Part shown: positions 42,629 to 50,713 of the stretch, piece after piece | How positions within the stretch are numbered: position 1 is the first letter of the stretch | How the letters are laid out: each line of letters begins with the position of its first letter | Origin: JBMYRH01 sp049602155 | GTDB lineage: Bacteria > Myxococcota_A > UBA9042 > PHBI01 > JBMYRH01 | Reading direction: 5' to 3' | Assembly (NCBI GenBank): GCA_049602155.1 | Contig: JBMYRH010000016.1 | Location: 1 to 64,000 of the forward strand | DNA length: 64,000 bases | Translations under genes and position numbers: made by a program | Notes under the pieces: generated by a model | What the model saw: the letters and a program-made list of their open reading frames with translations, nothing else | What the model was told of the DNA's origin: nothing | Databases searched by the model: none

Positions 42629-44967
42629 GGGCAGGCGGAGAGCCCAGCGATCCAGGCCTCGAGCAAGGACACGCCTTGTGCGTCGTGTCGCGCGCTGGCG
42701 ACCGGTGGCATGCGCGCCGGGGGCTCCCCAGCGGCGCGGCGATAGAGGATGCTCGATTGTGGTGAGCCGGGGGCGAGCAAGACGGCATCCGTGACCCCGA
42801 GGTCACCCTTGCCGGGGGTCTCATTGCAGACCGCCATCTCAGCGAGGTCCGTGCCCACGCGCAGATCCATCTCTGCCCCGCTGGCCTCGCCCATATGGCA
42901 ACTTGCGCAGTTGACGTGGAGCCAGCTCCTGGCGCGCGACTCGACGCTTTGGGTCTCGTCGTCGAGCGCCGGGTGCGCGGCGAGGCCGCTGAGGTCAGCG
43001 GGGCTCGAGGCGCCTGTGAAGAGGCCCCAATTGGCCCAGGTCACGATCTGATTCTCGGTCACCCCATGAAGGTCGACGACTCGGTTAAGCTGCGCGGTCT
43101 CTGTGCCGAGCATGCTCCCGGCCTCAGGGGTGTGACAGGCCTTGCATTGATGTCGCGCTGGGTACTGCCATTGGAAGGTGACCTCACCCGAGACCTCGTC
43201 GGGGACGGTGAGTGTCCGGGTCGCGCCGCTCTGGAGCAGCGTCGCGTCGCTGCCGTCATCGTCCCATCGGTAGGTGTAGCCGCGGACGCCGTTGTCCTCT
43301 TGCACGAGGAAGCGGGTCTCGAGCTTGGTGCGCGTCATGACGCCATCTTCGACGGTGTCGATCTCGAAGTGCTTGATGAAGAGGGTCCCGAGCGGCACCT
43401 CCCACTCTCCGGCGGGGCTGAAGGTGATCTGACCACCGTCGGGTAAGACCATCCAGCGCGACTTCTCGGCTCCATCGGACCAGAAGGGGTGGTTGAGCTC
43501 ATAGGGGACGACGCCAGAGACCGGCGTCATCGTCCGGAGGCTGGCGAAGCACCCTGTGGCGCTCAAGGTCTGAGGGAACGACGTCTCCGGCAGCTGCGGC
43601 GTGGGGGCGTCCGCGGGCTCAAATCGGTAGATGGTCCCCGTGAGGAGGCCGAGGAGATAGACCTCGCCCTCGGCGTCCTGACCGAAGCCCGCGACGCTGT
43701 CTGGGGTCTCCATGGCGGGACCGTCTGGCGGGCTGCCATCGGTGGGCAGGAGGTAGAGGCTGTCTTGTTCGTAGTCTGCGAAGATGTAGGTGCCATAGAG
43801 GCTCGGGGCTGCCGAGCCTCTGTAGACATAGCCGCCGGTGACCGAGCCCTTCCCGGCATTCGGGTAGACCATCACGGGGGGCGCCATGCCGGTGCTGTCA
43901 CAGTTGGTGACGTTGGCTGGGAAGCACTCGAAGCCCTCCATCGTGGCCCAGCCGTAGTTCTTTCCGCCCTCGACGACCGAGATCTCCTCCCAGGCGTTCT
44001 GTCCCACATCTCCGGCCCAGAGCGCGCCGGTCAAGGTGTCGAAGGAGAAGCGCCAAGGGTTGCGCAGCCCCCACGCCCAGATCTCCGGGAGGCCCCCGCC
44101 ACCCACAAAGGGGTTGTCTTCTGGGATCCCGTAGTTCTTTCCATCTTCGGGCGTGTCCACGTCGATGCGCAGCATCGCGCCGAGCATCGTGTAGGTGTTC
44201 TGCCCGTGGCCTAGAGGATCACCCCCGGCGCCGCCGTCGCCCATCCCCACATAGAGGCGATCATCGGGCCCGAAAGCGATCATCCCCCCGTCGTGGTTGT
44301 AATACGGTTGCACGATGTCGAGGAAGCGCACCTCACTCGTGGGGTTCGCTTGGTTGGGGTCTGAGGCGCTGACAGTGAAGCGCGAGATGATGCTGTGCAT
44401 GGTCCCGCTGTTGTCCAGCTCGGTGTAGTGGACGAAGAAGTGGCCGTTTTCGGCGTACTTGGGGTGAAACGCCAAGCCGAGAAGTCCGCCCTCACTGTTG
44501 GTCGCGATGGCGCTTGAGAGGTCGAGGAACGTGGTGGTGGTCGTCGTCGCGACGTTGTTCTGAAAGACTTTGATGCGGCCGAAGCGCTCGACCACGAAGA
44601 GGCGGCCCGAGTCATCCCCAGCGTGGGTCAGCAAGAGGGGGTAGTTGATCATGCCAGGGAGCAACACAGGGAACGCGTTCACGAGCGTCACGTCGCTCGT
44701 CGAGGGGGGCTCGGGGGGGAGCTGGCACGCCGTGGTGTAGACGAAAGGGTGAGGCCCTGATGGTTCGGGGGCGACGTCTGGTGCGGGCGTGGTGCCATCG
44801 CCGGTCGGGGAGTTGATGTTTTGCGCATCGGTGACGTTGCCATCACTTCCGGCGCTTGGGGCCGTCACGGTGTCGCCGTCTCCTGAGGCGACGTCCTCTG
44901 AGCCGCATGAGGCGCAGGCGAGCACGAGCAAGCCGAGGAGGGCTCGGGAGGTTCGGGGTGTGATCAT
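42625..44967 (-). CDS. PQQ-type sugar (glucose/sorbosone) dehydrogenase fused to a diheme cytochrome-like domain, lipoprotein
   Basis: A 780-aa protein from ATG 44967 with GAGGAG 7 nt upstream; signal MITPRTSRALLGLLVLACASC. Residues of about 60-430 form a glucose/sorbosone dehydrogenase beta-propeller (G-L-L-G-L-A-F-H-P, W-A-W-G-L-R-N-P-W-R-F-S-F-D). The C-terminal half, from S-D-G-A-E-K-S-R-W, resembles the SO2930-type diheme family. It holds two heme c motifs, C608-x-x-C611-H612 and C687-x-x-C690-H691. The layout implies oxidation of a sugar or alcohol with electrons passed to heme in the same chain. The start overlaps the stop of the upstream gene (ATGA). Confidence 0.85.
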   Translation of the reverse strand: MITPRTSRALLGLLVLACASCGSEDVASGDGDTVTAPSAGSDGNVTDAQNINSPTGDGTTPAPDVAPEPSGPHPFVYTTACQLPPEPPSTSDVTLVNAFPVLLPGMINYPLLLTHAGDDSGRLFVVERFGRIKVFQNNVATTTTTTFLDLSSAIATNSEGGLLGLAFHPKYAENGHFFVHYTELDNSGTMHSIISRFTVSASDPNQANPTSEVRFLDIVQPYYNHDGGMIAFGPDDRLYVGMGDGGAGGDPLGHGQNTYTMLGAMLRIDVDTPEDGKNYGIPEDNPFVGGGGLPEIWAWGLRNPWRFSFDTLTGALWAGDVGQNAWEEISVVEGGKNYGWATMEGFECFPANVTNCDSTGMAPPVMVYPNAGKGSVTGGYVYRGSAAPSLYGTYIFADYEQDSLYLLPTDGSPPDGPAMETPDSVAGFGQDAEGEVYLLGLLTGTIYRFEPADAPTPQLPETSFPQTLSATGCFASLRTMTPVSGVVPYELNHPFWSDGAEKSRWMVLPDGGQITFSPAGEWEVPLGTLFIKHFEIDTVEDGVMTRTKLETRFLVQEDNGVRGYTYRWDDDGSDATLLQSGATRTLTVPDEVSGEVTFQWQYPARHQCKACHTPEAGSMLGTETAQLNRVVDLHGVTENQIVTWANWGLFTGASSPADLSGLAAHPALDDETQSVESRARSWLHVNCASCHMGEASGAEMDLRVGTDLAEMAVCNETPGKGDLGVTDAVLLAPGSPQSSILYRRAAGEPPARMPPVASARHDAQGVSLLEAWIAGLSACP

Positions 44968-45497
44968 GGGGCGGCTCCTCGTTTCCAGGCTGGGAGGTAG
45001 AGCGGTGTGGAGGGTCGCGTGGCGCGATGAACGGCGGTGAGCGGGCCCCAGCTTGAGCCAAGGTCGACGCCGAACCATGGCTCCCACCCTAGGCCACTGC
45101 ATTCGATACATTGGGCGCCTTGACCGTCGACGCCCAGGGCGACGCAGGCCGTGCAGACGTCATAGATCCCGGTCACCCGAGGGGCGCCGAGGTGCCTTTG
45201 AACGACGAGCAGGAGGTGATATTTACCCGCGCCGCGGCGGGCCCCCGTCGCTTCGCTCACTATCGCCCCGAGCCACGCGCCCGACCGGGGGTGAGTGCGC
45301 AAGGTGGCCTTGAAGAGGACCCGCGAGATGATGGGAGCTTCGGGGGATGGCAAGCTCGCGAGCCCCTCGGCGACGGCGGCGGAGCAGAAGGCCGCCCGCC
45401 GCTCAGGGGCGTCCTCGCTCGTGGCGTCGTAGTCGGCCATCAAGAAGGCAGCGAGCCAGTCGGTGAGCGCAGTGGGGTCGAGGTCCATCGCGGCCAT
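44964..45497 (-). CDS. Hypothetical protein with a CxxC-CxxC zinc-ribbon-like site
   Basis: A 177-aa soluble protein from ATG 45497 (ATG 45488 also possible); longer in-frame starts would overlap the divergent epimerase gene. The N-terminus is helical. The C-terminal part has C-T-A-C ... C-I-E-C-S-G-L-G-W, four Cys suited to one zinc ion. It is coupled to the PQQ-dehydrogenase gene by a 4-bp overlap. Role unknown. Confidence 0.7.
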   Translation of the reverse strand: MAAMDLDPTALTDWLAAFLMADYDATSEDAPERRAAFCSAAVAEGLASLPSPEAPIISRVLFKATLRTHPRSGAWLGAIVSEATGARRGAGKYHLLLVVQRHLGAPRVTGIYDVCTACVALGVDGQGAQCIECSGLGWEPWFGVDLGSSWGPLTAVHRATRPSTPLYLPAWKRGAAP

Positions 45498-45564
45498 CTT
45501 ACACGGTTGACCGCGTGGTCCCCAGGGTGACAGGCTCAGGCCGCTTATTCGCTCTGGAGCAGCC

Positions 45565-46554
45565 ATGCGCGTCGCCATCACGGGAGGTACCGGGTTCCTC
45601 GGTCGCGCGGTTGTGCGCGCGCTCGTCGAGTCAGGGGTTGCGCCTGATGAGATTCGAATCGTTGCGCGCTCGACGCACCCGGAGCTCGACGCGTTGGGGG
45701 TCACCCAGACCGGTGCATCGGTGCTGGACTCCGGGGCGCTCGCCGAGGCCTTCGAGGGGGTGCAGATCGTGTATCACCTGGCGGGGATGGTGAGCCGAGA
45801 CCCCAAGGACACAGAGGCGATGCGGCGCCTCCATGTCGATGGCACCGAGGCCGTCCTCCAAGCCGCTCAGGCTGCCGGCGCGGAGCGGGTCGTCTATGCG
45901 TCGTCCTCGGGCACGATCGGGTGCTTTGAGAGCCCAGATGGGATCGCGGATCACACCGCTGAGTTCTGCGATGACCTCACTCACACGTGGCCCTACTACG
46001 TGACGAAGATCGCCGCCGAGCGCGCTGTTCAGGCCTTTCATCGCCGCACAGGGTTCCCAGTCATCAGCCTGAACCCTTCGTTGATCTTGGGGCCTGGTGA
46101 CGATCGAATCTCGTCGACAGGCGACGTGAAGCTCTTCCTCGATGGAAAGCTGCCGAGCATCCCCTGGGGTGGTCTGAGCTACGTCGACGTGCGAGACGTG
46201 GCCCACGCCTTTGTCCGCGCGGCGACAGAGGGTGAGGTCGGGACACGCTACCCCCTCGGCGCGACGAATTGCACTGTCGCCCAGTTTTTGAAGGACTTGG
46301 AGCGGCTCTCTGGTCAAAAGGGACCGCGGATTCGATTGCCGCGCCCCGTCGAGCTCGTCGCAGCGCGGGTGATGGCGGGGGTGCTTCGGCGCCTCGGCAA
46401 GACCCCGGACTTTGACTATGAGACGGCGCAGATGTCACAGCTCTTTTGGTACATCGACTCAGAGCGGTCCAAGGCCGAGCTCGGCTTCACTCCGCGCCCG
46501 ACCGATGAGACCCTGAGGGACACCATCGCTGACCTTAGGGCGCGCCATGGATGA
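45565..46554 (+). CDS. NAD-dependent epimerase/dehydratase (dihydroflavonol-reductase-like extended SDR)
   Basis: A 329-aa extended SDR from ATG 45565 behind GGAG. Rossmann motif V-A-I-T-G-G-T-G-F-L-G, then Y-H-L-A-G-M, S-S-S-G-T-I-G and the catalytic Y-Y-V-T-K (Y-x-x-x-K). Closest in layout to dihydroflavonol-4-reductase-like and hopanoid-associated sugar epimerases. Substrate unknown. The next gene overlaps its stop by 8 bp. Confidence 0.88.
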   Translation: MRVAITGGTGFLGRAVVRALVESGVAPDEIRIVARSTHPELDALGVTQTGASVLDSGALAEAFEGVQIVYHLAGMVSRDPKDTEAMRRLHVDGTEAVLQAAQAAGAERVVYASSSGTIGCFESPDGIADHTAEFCDDLTHTWPYYVTKIAAERAVQAFHRRTGFPVISLNPSLILGPGDDRISSTGDVKLFLDGKLPSIPWGGLSYVDVRDVAHAFVRAATEGEVGTRYPLGATNCTVAQFLKDLERLSGQKGPRIRLPRPVELVAARVMAGVLRRLGKTPDFDYETAQMSQLFWYIDSERSKAELGFTPRPTDETLRDTIADLRARHG

Positions 46555-47293
46555 CCCCGCCGTCATCGCTGTGATCTGCGCAGCTGTCGCTCTCGCAGGC
46601 TGCGTACAAGGTTTGAGCGGCTTTGGCTCGGGCTTGGTGCTCGTGAGCACGCTCCCTTGGTTCATCGACATCACCCTGGCCGTACCTCTCGCGGCGGTGT
46701 TCTCTTACCTGACGGTCTTGACCGTCGCGTGGCGACATCGACAAGAGGTTCGCTTCCGTTACGCGCTCCCGTTGATCTTGGGGCTCTTCCCGGGCATCCC
46801 GATCGGGATGGCGTTTTTGCAGGGGGTCAACCCCGTCTACGCCACGGCGGCTTTGGGTGTGGTGTTGATCGCCTACGGCGCATGGTCGCTCTTCGCCGGG
46901 GCCGACCATGCAGTCCGGCTGTCCCCCAAGTGGGGCCCGGTGTTCGGGGTCACGGGCGGCATCTTGGGGGGCGCGTTTAATTCCTCCGGTCCACCGGTGG
47001 TGCTCTACGCGACGCTCCAGGACTGGAACAAAGGGGAGACCGTCGGGACCCTGCAGGCCTTCTTCTTGTGTCAGGGCGTGTTGACCATCTCGGGGTTCGC
47101 TTACAAGGGGCTGATCAACACCCAGACCCTGACGTGGAACCTCATGCTGCTCCCTCTGCTCCTCTTCGGGCTCTGGATCGGCGACCGCCTCCATCACCGC
47201 ATCGACGAGGCGACGTTTCGACGGGTCGTGATGATCGGCTTGATGTTGATGGGGTCAGCGTTCCTGGTGCGGCTCGCTGTCTCGTTCCTCTAG
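46547..47293 (+). CDS. TSUP-family (TauE/SafE) membrane transporter
   Basis: A 248-aa integral membrane protein with about seven or eight hydrophobic segments. The first contains G-C-V-Q-G-L-S-G-F-G-S-G, the family's G-x-x-x-G-x-G motif, and the second half has G-G-I-L-G-G-A-F-N-S-S-G-P-P-V, the repeat signature of TauE/SafE transporters. These move sulfite, organosulfonates or other small anions. It overlaps the epimerase gene by 8 bp, and its stop shares CTAG with the convergent hydratase. Confidence 0.88.
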   Translation: MDDPAVIAVICAAVALAGCVQGLSGFGSGLVLVSTLPWFIDITLAVPLAAVFSYLTVLTVAWRHRQEVRFRYALPLILGLFPGIPIGMAFLQGVNPVYATAALGVVLIAYGAWSLFAGADHAVRLSPKWGPVFGVTGGILGGAFNSSGPPVVLYATLQDWNKGETVGTLQAFFLCQGVLTISGFAYKGLINTQTLTWNLMLLPLLLFGLWIGDRLHHRIDEATFRRVVMIGLMLMGSAFLVRLAVSFL

Positions 47294-48084
47294 CGCCCCT
47301 TGAACTCTGGGGTCCGCTTCTCGAGCAACGCGGCCATCCCCTCCCTGACGTCCTCGGTCTGCACGGTGACCGCTTGAGCGAAGGCCTCGTCAAAGGCGGC
47401 GCCGCGGACATCCCAGCCTAAGCCTCGGTAAAAGGTGCGCTTCATCATGCGGACCGCGATGGGCGCGCTGGCGGCGATCTCAGCGGCCAACTCCATCGCC
47501 TTCGGGAGGACCTCCTCGGGCGCCACCGCGTAGTTGATGAGCCCCAGGCGCTCCGCCTCTTCCCCACGGATGAGCCGCCCGGTGAAGAGCAATTCCGCCG
47601 CTTTGATTGGGCCGATGACCCGCGGCAACACATAGCCGACAGCCATACCAGGGTGTAGCCCGAGTCGCGCGAAGTTGGCGCCGTACTTGGACTCGGCGTT
47701 CCCGACCCGGAGGTCGCACATCAAGGAGAGCCCGAAGCCACCGCCGACGGTGTGCCCATTGAGCGCGCCGATCACCGGCACCTCGATGTCGAGGGTCGAG
47801 AGGAAGGGCGTGTACATCGCGTAGGACGACTCGTGAGGTTGCAGGGGTCGCCCCTCGCCTTGGGCTTGGATGTTGGACTTGAAGTCAGCCCCAGCGCTGA
47901 AGCACCAGCCTTTACCGGTGAGGACGACGCAGCGCGCTTCGGTGTCTGCGCCTGCTTCTTTTGTCGCGTCTTGGTACGCGGCGAGGAGCTCTGGCGTCAT
48001 GCTGTTTCGGTTGTCGGGGCGGTTCAGGGTGATGACCCCGATGTGCCCTTCGCGGTGGTAGAGGACGGCTTTATCGCTGGACAT
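47290..48084 (-). CDS. Enoyl-CoA hydratase/isomerase family protein
   Basis: A 264-aa crotonase-fold enzyme. The N-terminal strand G-V-I-T-L-N-R-P-D-N-R-N-S leads to the oxyanion-hole segment C-F-S-A-G-A-D-F-K and the second glycine motif N-G-H-T-V-G-G-G-F-G-L. The residue positions that carry catalytic Glu in hydratases read A-N-F-A-R-L-G-L, so the reaction may not be a simple hydration. Possibly fatty-acid or CoA-thioester catabolism. Confidence 0.88.
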   Translation of the reverse strand: MSSDKAVLYHREGHIGVITLNRPDNRNSMTPELLAAYQDATKEAGADTEARCVVLTGKGWCFSAGADFKSNIQAQGEGRPLQPHESSYAMYTPFLSTLDIEVPVIGALNGHTVGGGFGLSLMCDLRVGNAESKYGANFARLGLHPGMAVGYVLPRVIGPIKAAELLFTGRLIRGEEAERLGLINYAVAPEEVLPKAMELAAEIAASAPIAVRMMKRTFYRGLGWDVRGAAFDEAFAQAVTVQTEDVREGMAALLEKRTPEFKGR

Positions 48085-48162
48085 ATAGACCTCCGAGGTG
48101 CCGGCGAGGGGTGCCGGGGCTCCGCATCCTAAAGGGGGTCGCCCCGTGCTTCAACGCCGAGC

Positions 48163-50502
48163 TTATGACGAGGTCCGGGCCTCGGCATTTGGGGTCGCGT
48201 TCCAAGGGCAATGCCCCGCTAGGTAGTCGCTCGCGGTCTCCGCGTCCACTGGCTTGGAGTAGTGGAACCCTTGAACGATGTCGCAGTTCATTCCTTTGAG
48301 TGAGTCGCGCTGGGCAGGGGTCTCGACGCCCTCGGCGACGACGTGCAGGTTCAGGCTCTCTGCCATGCCGATCACGGTGCGCACGAGCGTCTCTTTGTCC
48401 TGGTCGCTCTCCATGTTGCTCACGAAGGAGCGGTCGATCTTCAAGGTGTTGACGGGGTACCGGTGCAGGTAGCTGAGTGACGAATAGCCGGTCCCAAAGT
48501 CATCCACGGCCAGCCCGACGCCGAGTTCCCAGAGCCCCTTCATGTTCTCCGAGACCTGGGCCAGGTTGGACATCAACGCGCTCTCGGTGATCTCCAAGAC
48601 GAGGCTGCACGGTGGGATGCCCGTCTCCTCAAGGACCGTTTGGACCGTCCCGAGGAGGTCTTTGCGCGAGAACTGACGCGTGGAGAGGTTCACGCTGATC
48701 GTGATCAGCTGGGCTGCAGGGTGCGTGGTGCGCCACTGTGCCATGCGCTCACAGGCTCGCCTGAGAACCCAGCGATCGACCGGGACCACGAGCCCGGTCT
48801 CCTCGGCCATCGGGATGAAGCTCCCGGGGGACAGCGGCCCCCGGGTGGGGTGATTCCACCGCACCAGCGCTTCGAAGCCGTGTACGGCCCCCGAGCGCAT
48901 GTCGATGGCGGGCTGGTAGACGACGTGGAGCTCGTCGCGCTCCAAAGCGTGTCGCAGGTCGGTCTCTAGCTCGAGCATGTCCACGAGGTGCGTGTGCATG
49001 TCAGGTTCGAAGCGGGCGTGCTGCGCGCGGCCCTGCTCCTTGGCGTGATACATCGCCATGTCGGCGTCTCTGAGGACATCCGTGGCGCTCTGGTATGACG
49101 GTAGCCCCATGACGATGCCGATTGAGCAGGTCACGTAGAGGTCACGTCCGTCGAGACGGAAGGGCTGCGAGATGGCCGACTGGAGGCGTTGAGCGACCTT
49201 ATCAACCACCGTGTCGCTCTGTGGCGCATCGATGAAGACCGCGAACTCGTCGCCGCCGAGGCGCGCCGCCAGATCAGCGGGTCGCAGGCAGGCGCTCAGG
49301 CGCCGCGAGGCGGCGATGAGCAGCTCATCACCGACCAAGTGGCCGAGGCTGTCGTTGACGATCTTGAAGCGATCTAAGTCGATGAAGAGCACCGCGAAGG
49401 TCGTCTCTCCGATGCGCTGGGACCGCGCGATGGCCTCCTTCAATCGCTCCATAAAGAGCGAGCGGTTCGGCATATCGGTCAGCGTATCGTGCAGGGCGCG
49501 ATGCCGAACCTCGGTCTCGATGCGCTTTCGGTCAGTGATGTCGGCGTGGGACCCGGCCATCCGGTACGCCCGACCACGCTCATTGCGGACCGCGAGGCCA
49601 CGGGTCAGCACCCAACGGAAACTGCCGTCTTCATGGCGCATCCGATACTCGGTCTCGAGGTGCTCTGTGACACCCGAGAGGTGCGCGTCCACTTGGGCCG
49701 TGAGGCGCATTTGGTCATCGGTGTGAACCCGGCCGAGCCAGTCGCTGAAACGGACGTGCTCACTTACCGGGTCTAGGCCGACCATTGAGCGCCATCGTGG
49801 CGAGCAGTAGAGCGTGTCTTTCTTCAGGTTCCAGTCCCAGATGCCATCATTGGCGCCACGGGAGGCCAGCATGTAGCGTTCCTCGCTGTCTTGGAGGGCA
49901 CCTCGGACGCGGCGCAATCGGTCGAGGGCATCCCGGATGTTGTTGTCCGAGAGCATCAAGAGCAGGCCTGTCGCTGCGAAGACGGTGTTCGCGCCAGCCC
50001 AGATGGCGTCGGGTGTTTGGCCAGAGGGGACCGAGCCCAGCAGCCCTGACTCTCCGATGGTGAGGATGCCCCAACCAGCCAAGATGCTGAGCAGCGCCAC
50101 GACCATGGCGGACTTTCCGCCGAGCAGGAGCCCCGCGACGACGATGCAGGCCGCGTAGGCCGAGTAGAGGGGGCTTTGGAGCCCTCCGAAGGCGAGGATG
50201 CACACCGAGAGGGTGACAAAGAGTGTCGCCGTGACCGTCCCTGCCGCCCAGTGGACGTGGCCTCGGCGGTTCAGTTGGCAGGCCCACCCGCCGATGGCGA
50301 TCATCAGCCCCGCGGGGACTAGGATTGCGGTGCTCCCGAGCGCGAGCGCATAGAGCGGACCACAGAGCAGCGCGATGCCCATGACGGTGAGCGTCACTGT
50401 ATTGACAAGACCAGCGCGCCGCGTTTGCTCCTCGTCCAGAAAGACGGGCGGAATTACAAACGGACGCAGCTTGGCTAGCAGCGTATTAATGTGTCCCTCC
50501 AC
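48163..50502 (-). CDS. Membrane-bound PAS-GGDEF-EAL cyclic-di-GMP turnover protein
   Basis: A 779-aa protein starting at GTG 50502. Residues of about 30-190 hold about five or six transmembrane helices (MASE-like sensor region). A PAS domain follows (ASRGANDGIWDWN, with a PAC segment). The GGDEF domain is R-L-G-G-D-E-F, preceded by an intact inhibitory I-site R-P-A-D five residues upstream. The EAL domain has F-E-A-L-V-R-W and D-D-F-G-T-G-Y-S-S-L, so phosphodiesterase residues also look complete. It could both make and degrade cyclic di-GMP. A G-rich four-tract element lies upstream. Confidence 0.92.
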   Translation of the reverse strand: MEGHINTLLAKLRPFVIPPVFLDEEQTRRAGLVNTVTLTVMGIALLCGPLYALALGSTAILVPAGLMIAIGGWACQLNRRGHVHWAAGTVTATLFVTLSVCILAFGGLQSPLYSAYAACIVVAGLLLGGKSAMVVALLSILAGWGILTIGESGLLGSVPSGQTPDAIWAGANTVFAATGLLLMLSDNNIRDALDRLRRVRGALQDSEERYMLASRGANDGIWDWNLKKDTLYCSPRWRSMVGLDPVSEHVRFSDWLGRVHTDDQMRLTAQVDAHLSGVTEHLETEYRMRHEDGSFRWVLTRGLAVRNERGRAYRMAGSHADITDRKRIETEVRHRALHDTLTDMPNRSLFMERLKEAIARSQRIGETTFAVLFIDLDRFKIVNDSLGHLVGDELLIAASRRLSACLRPADLAARLGGDEFAVFIDAPQSDTVVDKVAQRLQSAISQPFRLDGRDLYVTCSIGIVMGLPSYQSATDVLRDADMAMYHAKEQGRAQHARFEPDMHTHLVDMLELETDLRHALERDELHVVYQPAIDMRSGAVHGFEALVRWNHPTRGPLSPGSFIPMAEETGLVVPVDRWVLRRACERMAQWRTTHPAAQLITISVNLSTRQFSRKDLLGTVQTVLEETGIPPCSLVLEITESALMSNLAQVSENMKGLWELGVGLAVDDFGTGYSSLSYLHRYPVNTLKIDRSFVSNMESDQDKETLVRTVIGMAESLNLHVVAEGVETPAQRDSLKGMNCDIVQGFHYSKPVDAETASDYLAGHCPWNATPNAEARTSS

Positions 50503-50644
50503 GGCGATGAATTCTCACCACCAGTCTCTAGTGTCGGCATCTCGGGCACTCGGCTTTAGGGAAAAATGATCTTTTTTTTATAAGAGTTCGCTGAACGTTG
50601 TGCCGGGAGCCTGTGGGAAACGCTCGGCGCCACGTTTTTTCTTA

Positions 50645-50665
50645 CCCTTCACCCTTTCCCTTCCC
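50645..50665 (-). promoter_or_regulatory. G-quadruplex motif upstream of the GGDEF-EAL gene
   Basis: On the minus strand four GGG tracts are separated by loops of 2, 3 and 4 nt (CCC on the plus strand at 50645, 50652, 50658 and 50663). The element lies about 143 bp upstream of the GTG start, in the 211-bp gap before it. An A-rich run (about 50570-50580) follows nearer to the gene. No c-di-GMP riboswitch consensus was seen. Confidence 0.5.
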
Positions 50666-50713
50666 AGTAGGGACCGCAAATCGTTGAAATTTCTCAGATG
50701 GCGATGACGATTT

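Noticed and set aside
50503..50713. Cyclic-di-GMP riboswitch in the leader of the GGDEF-EAL gene
   Set aside because: No GEMM-I or GEMM-II conserved core was found; only the G-rich tracts and an A-rich run are present.
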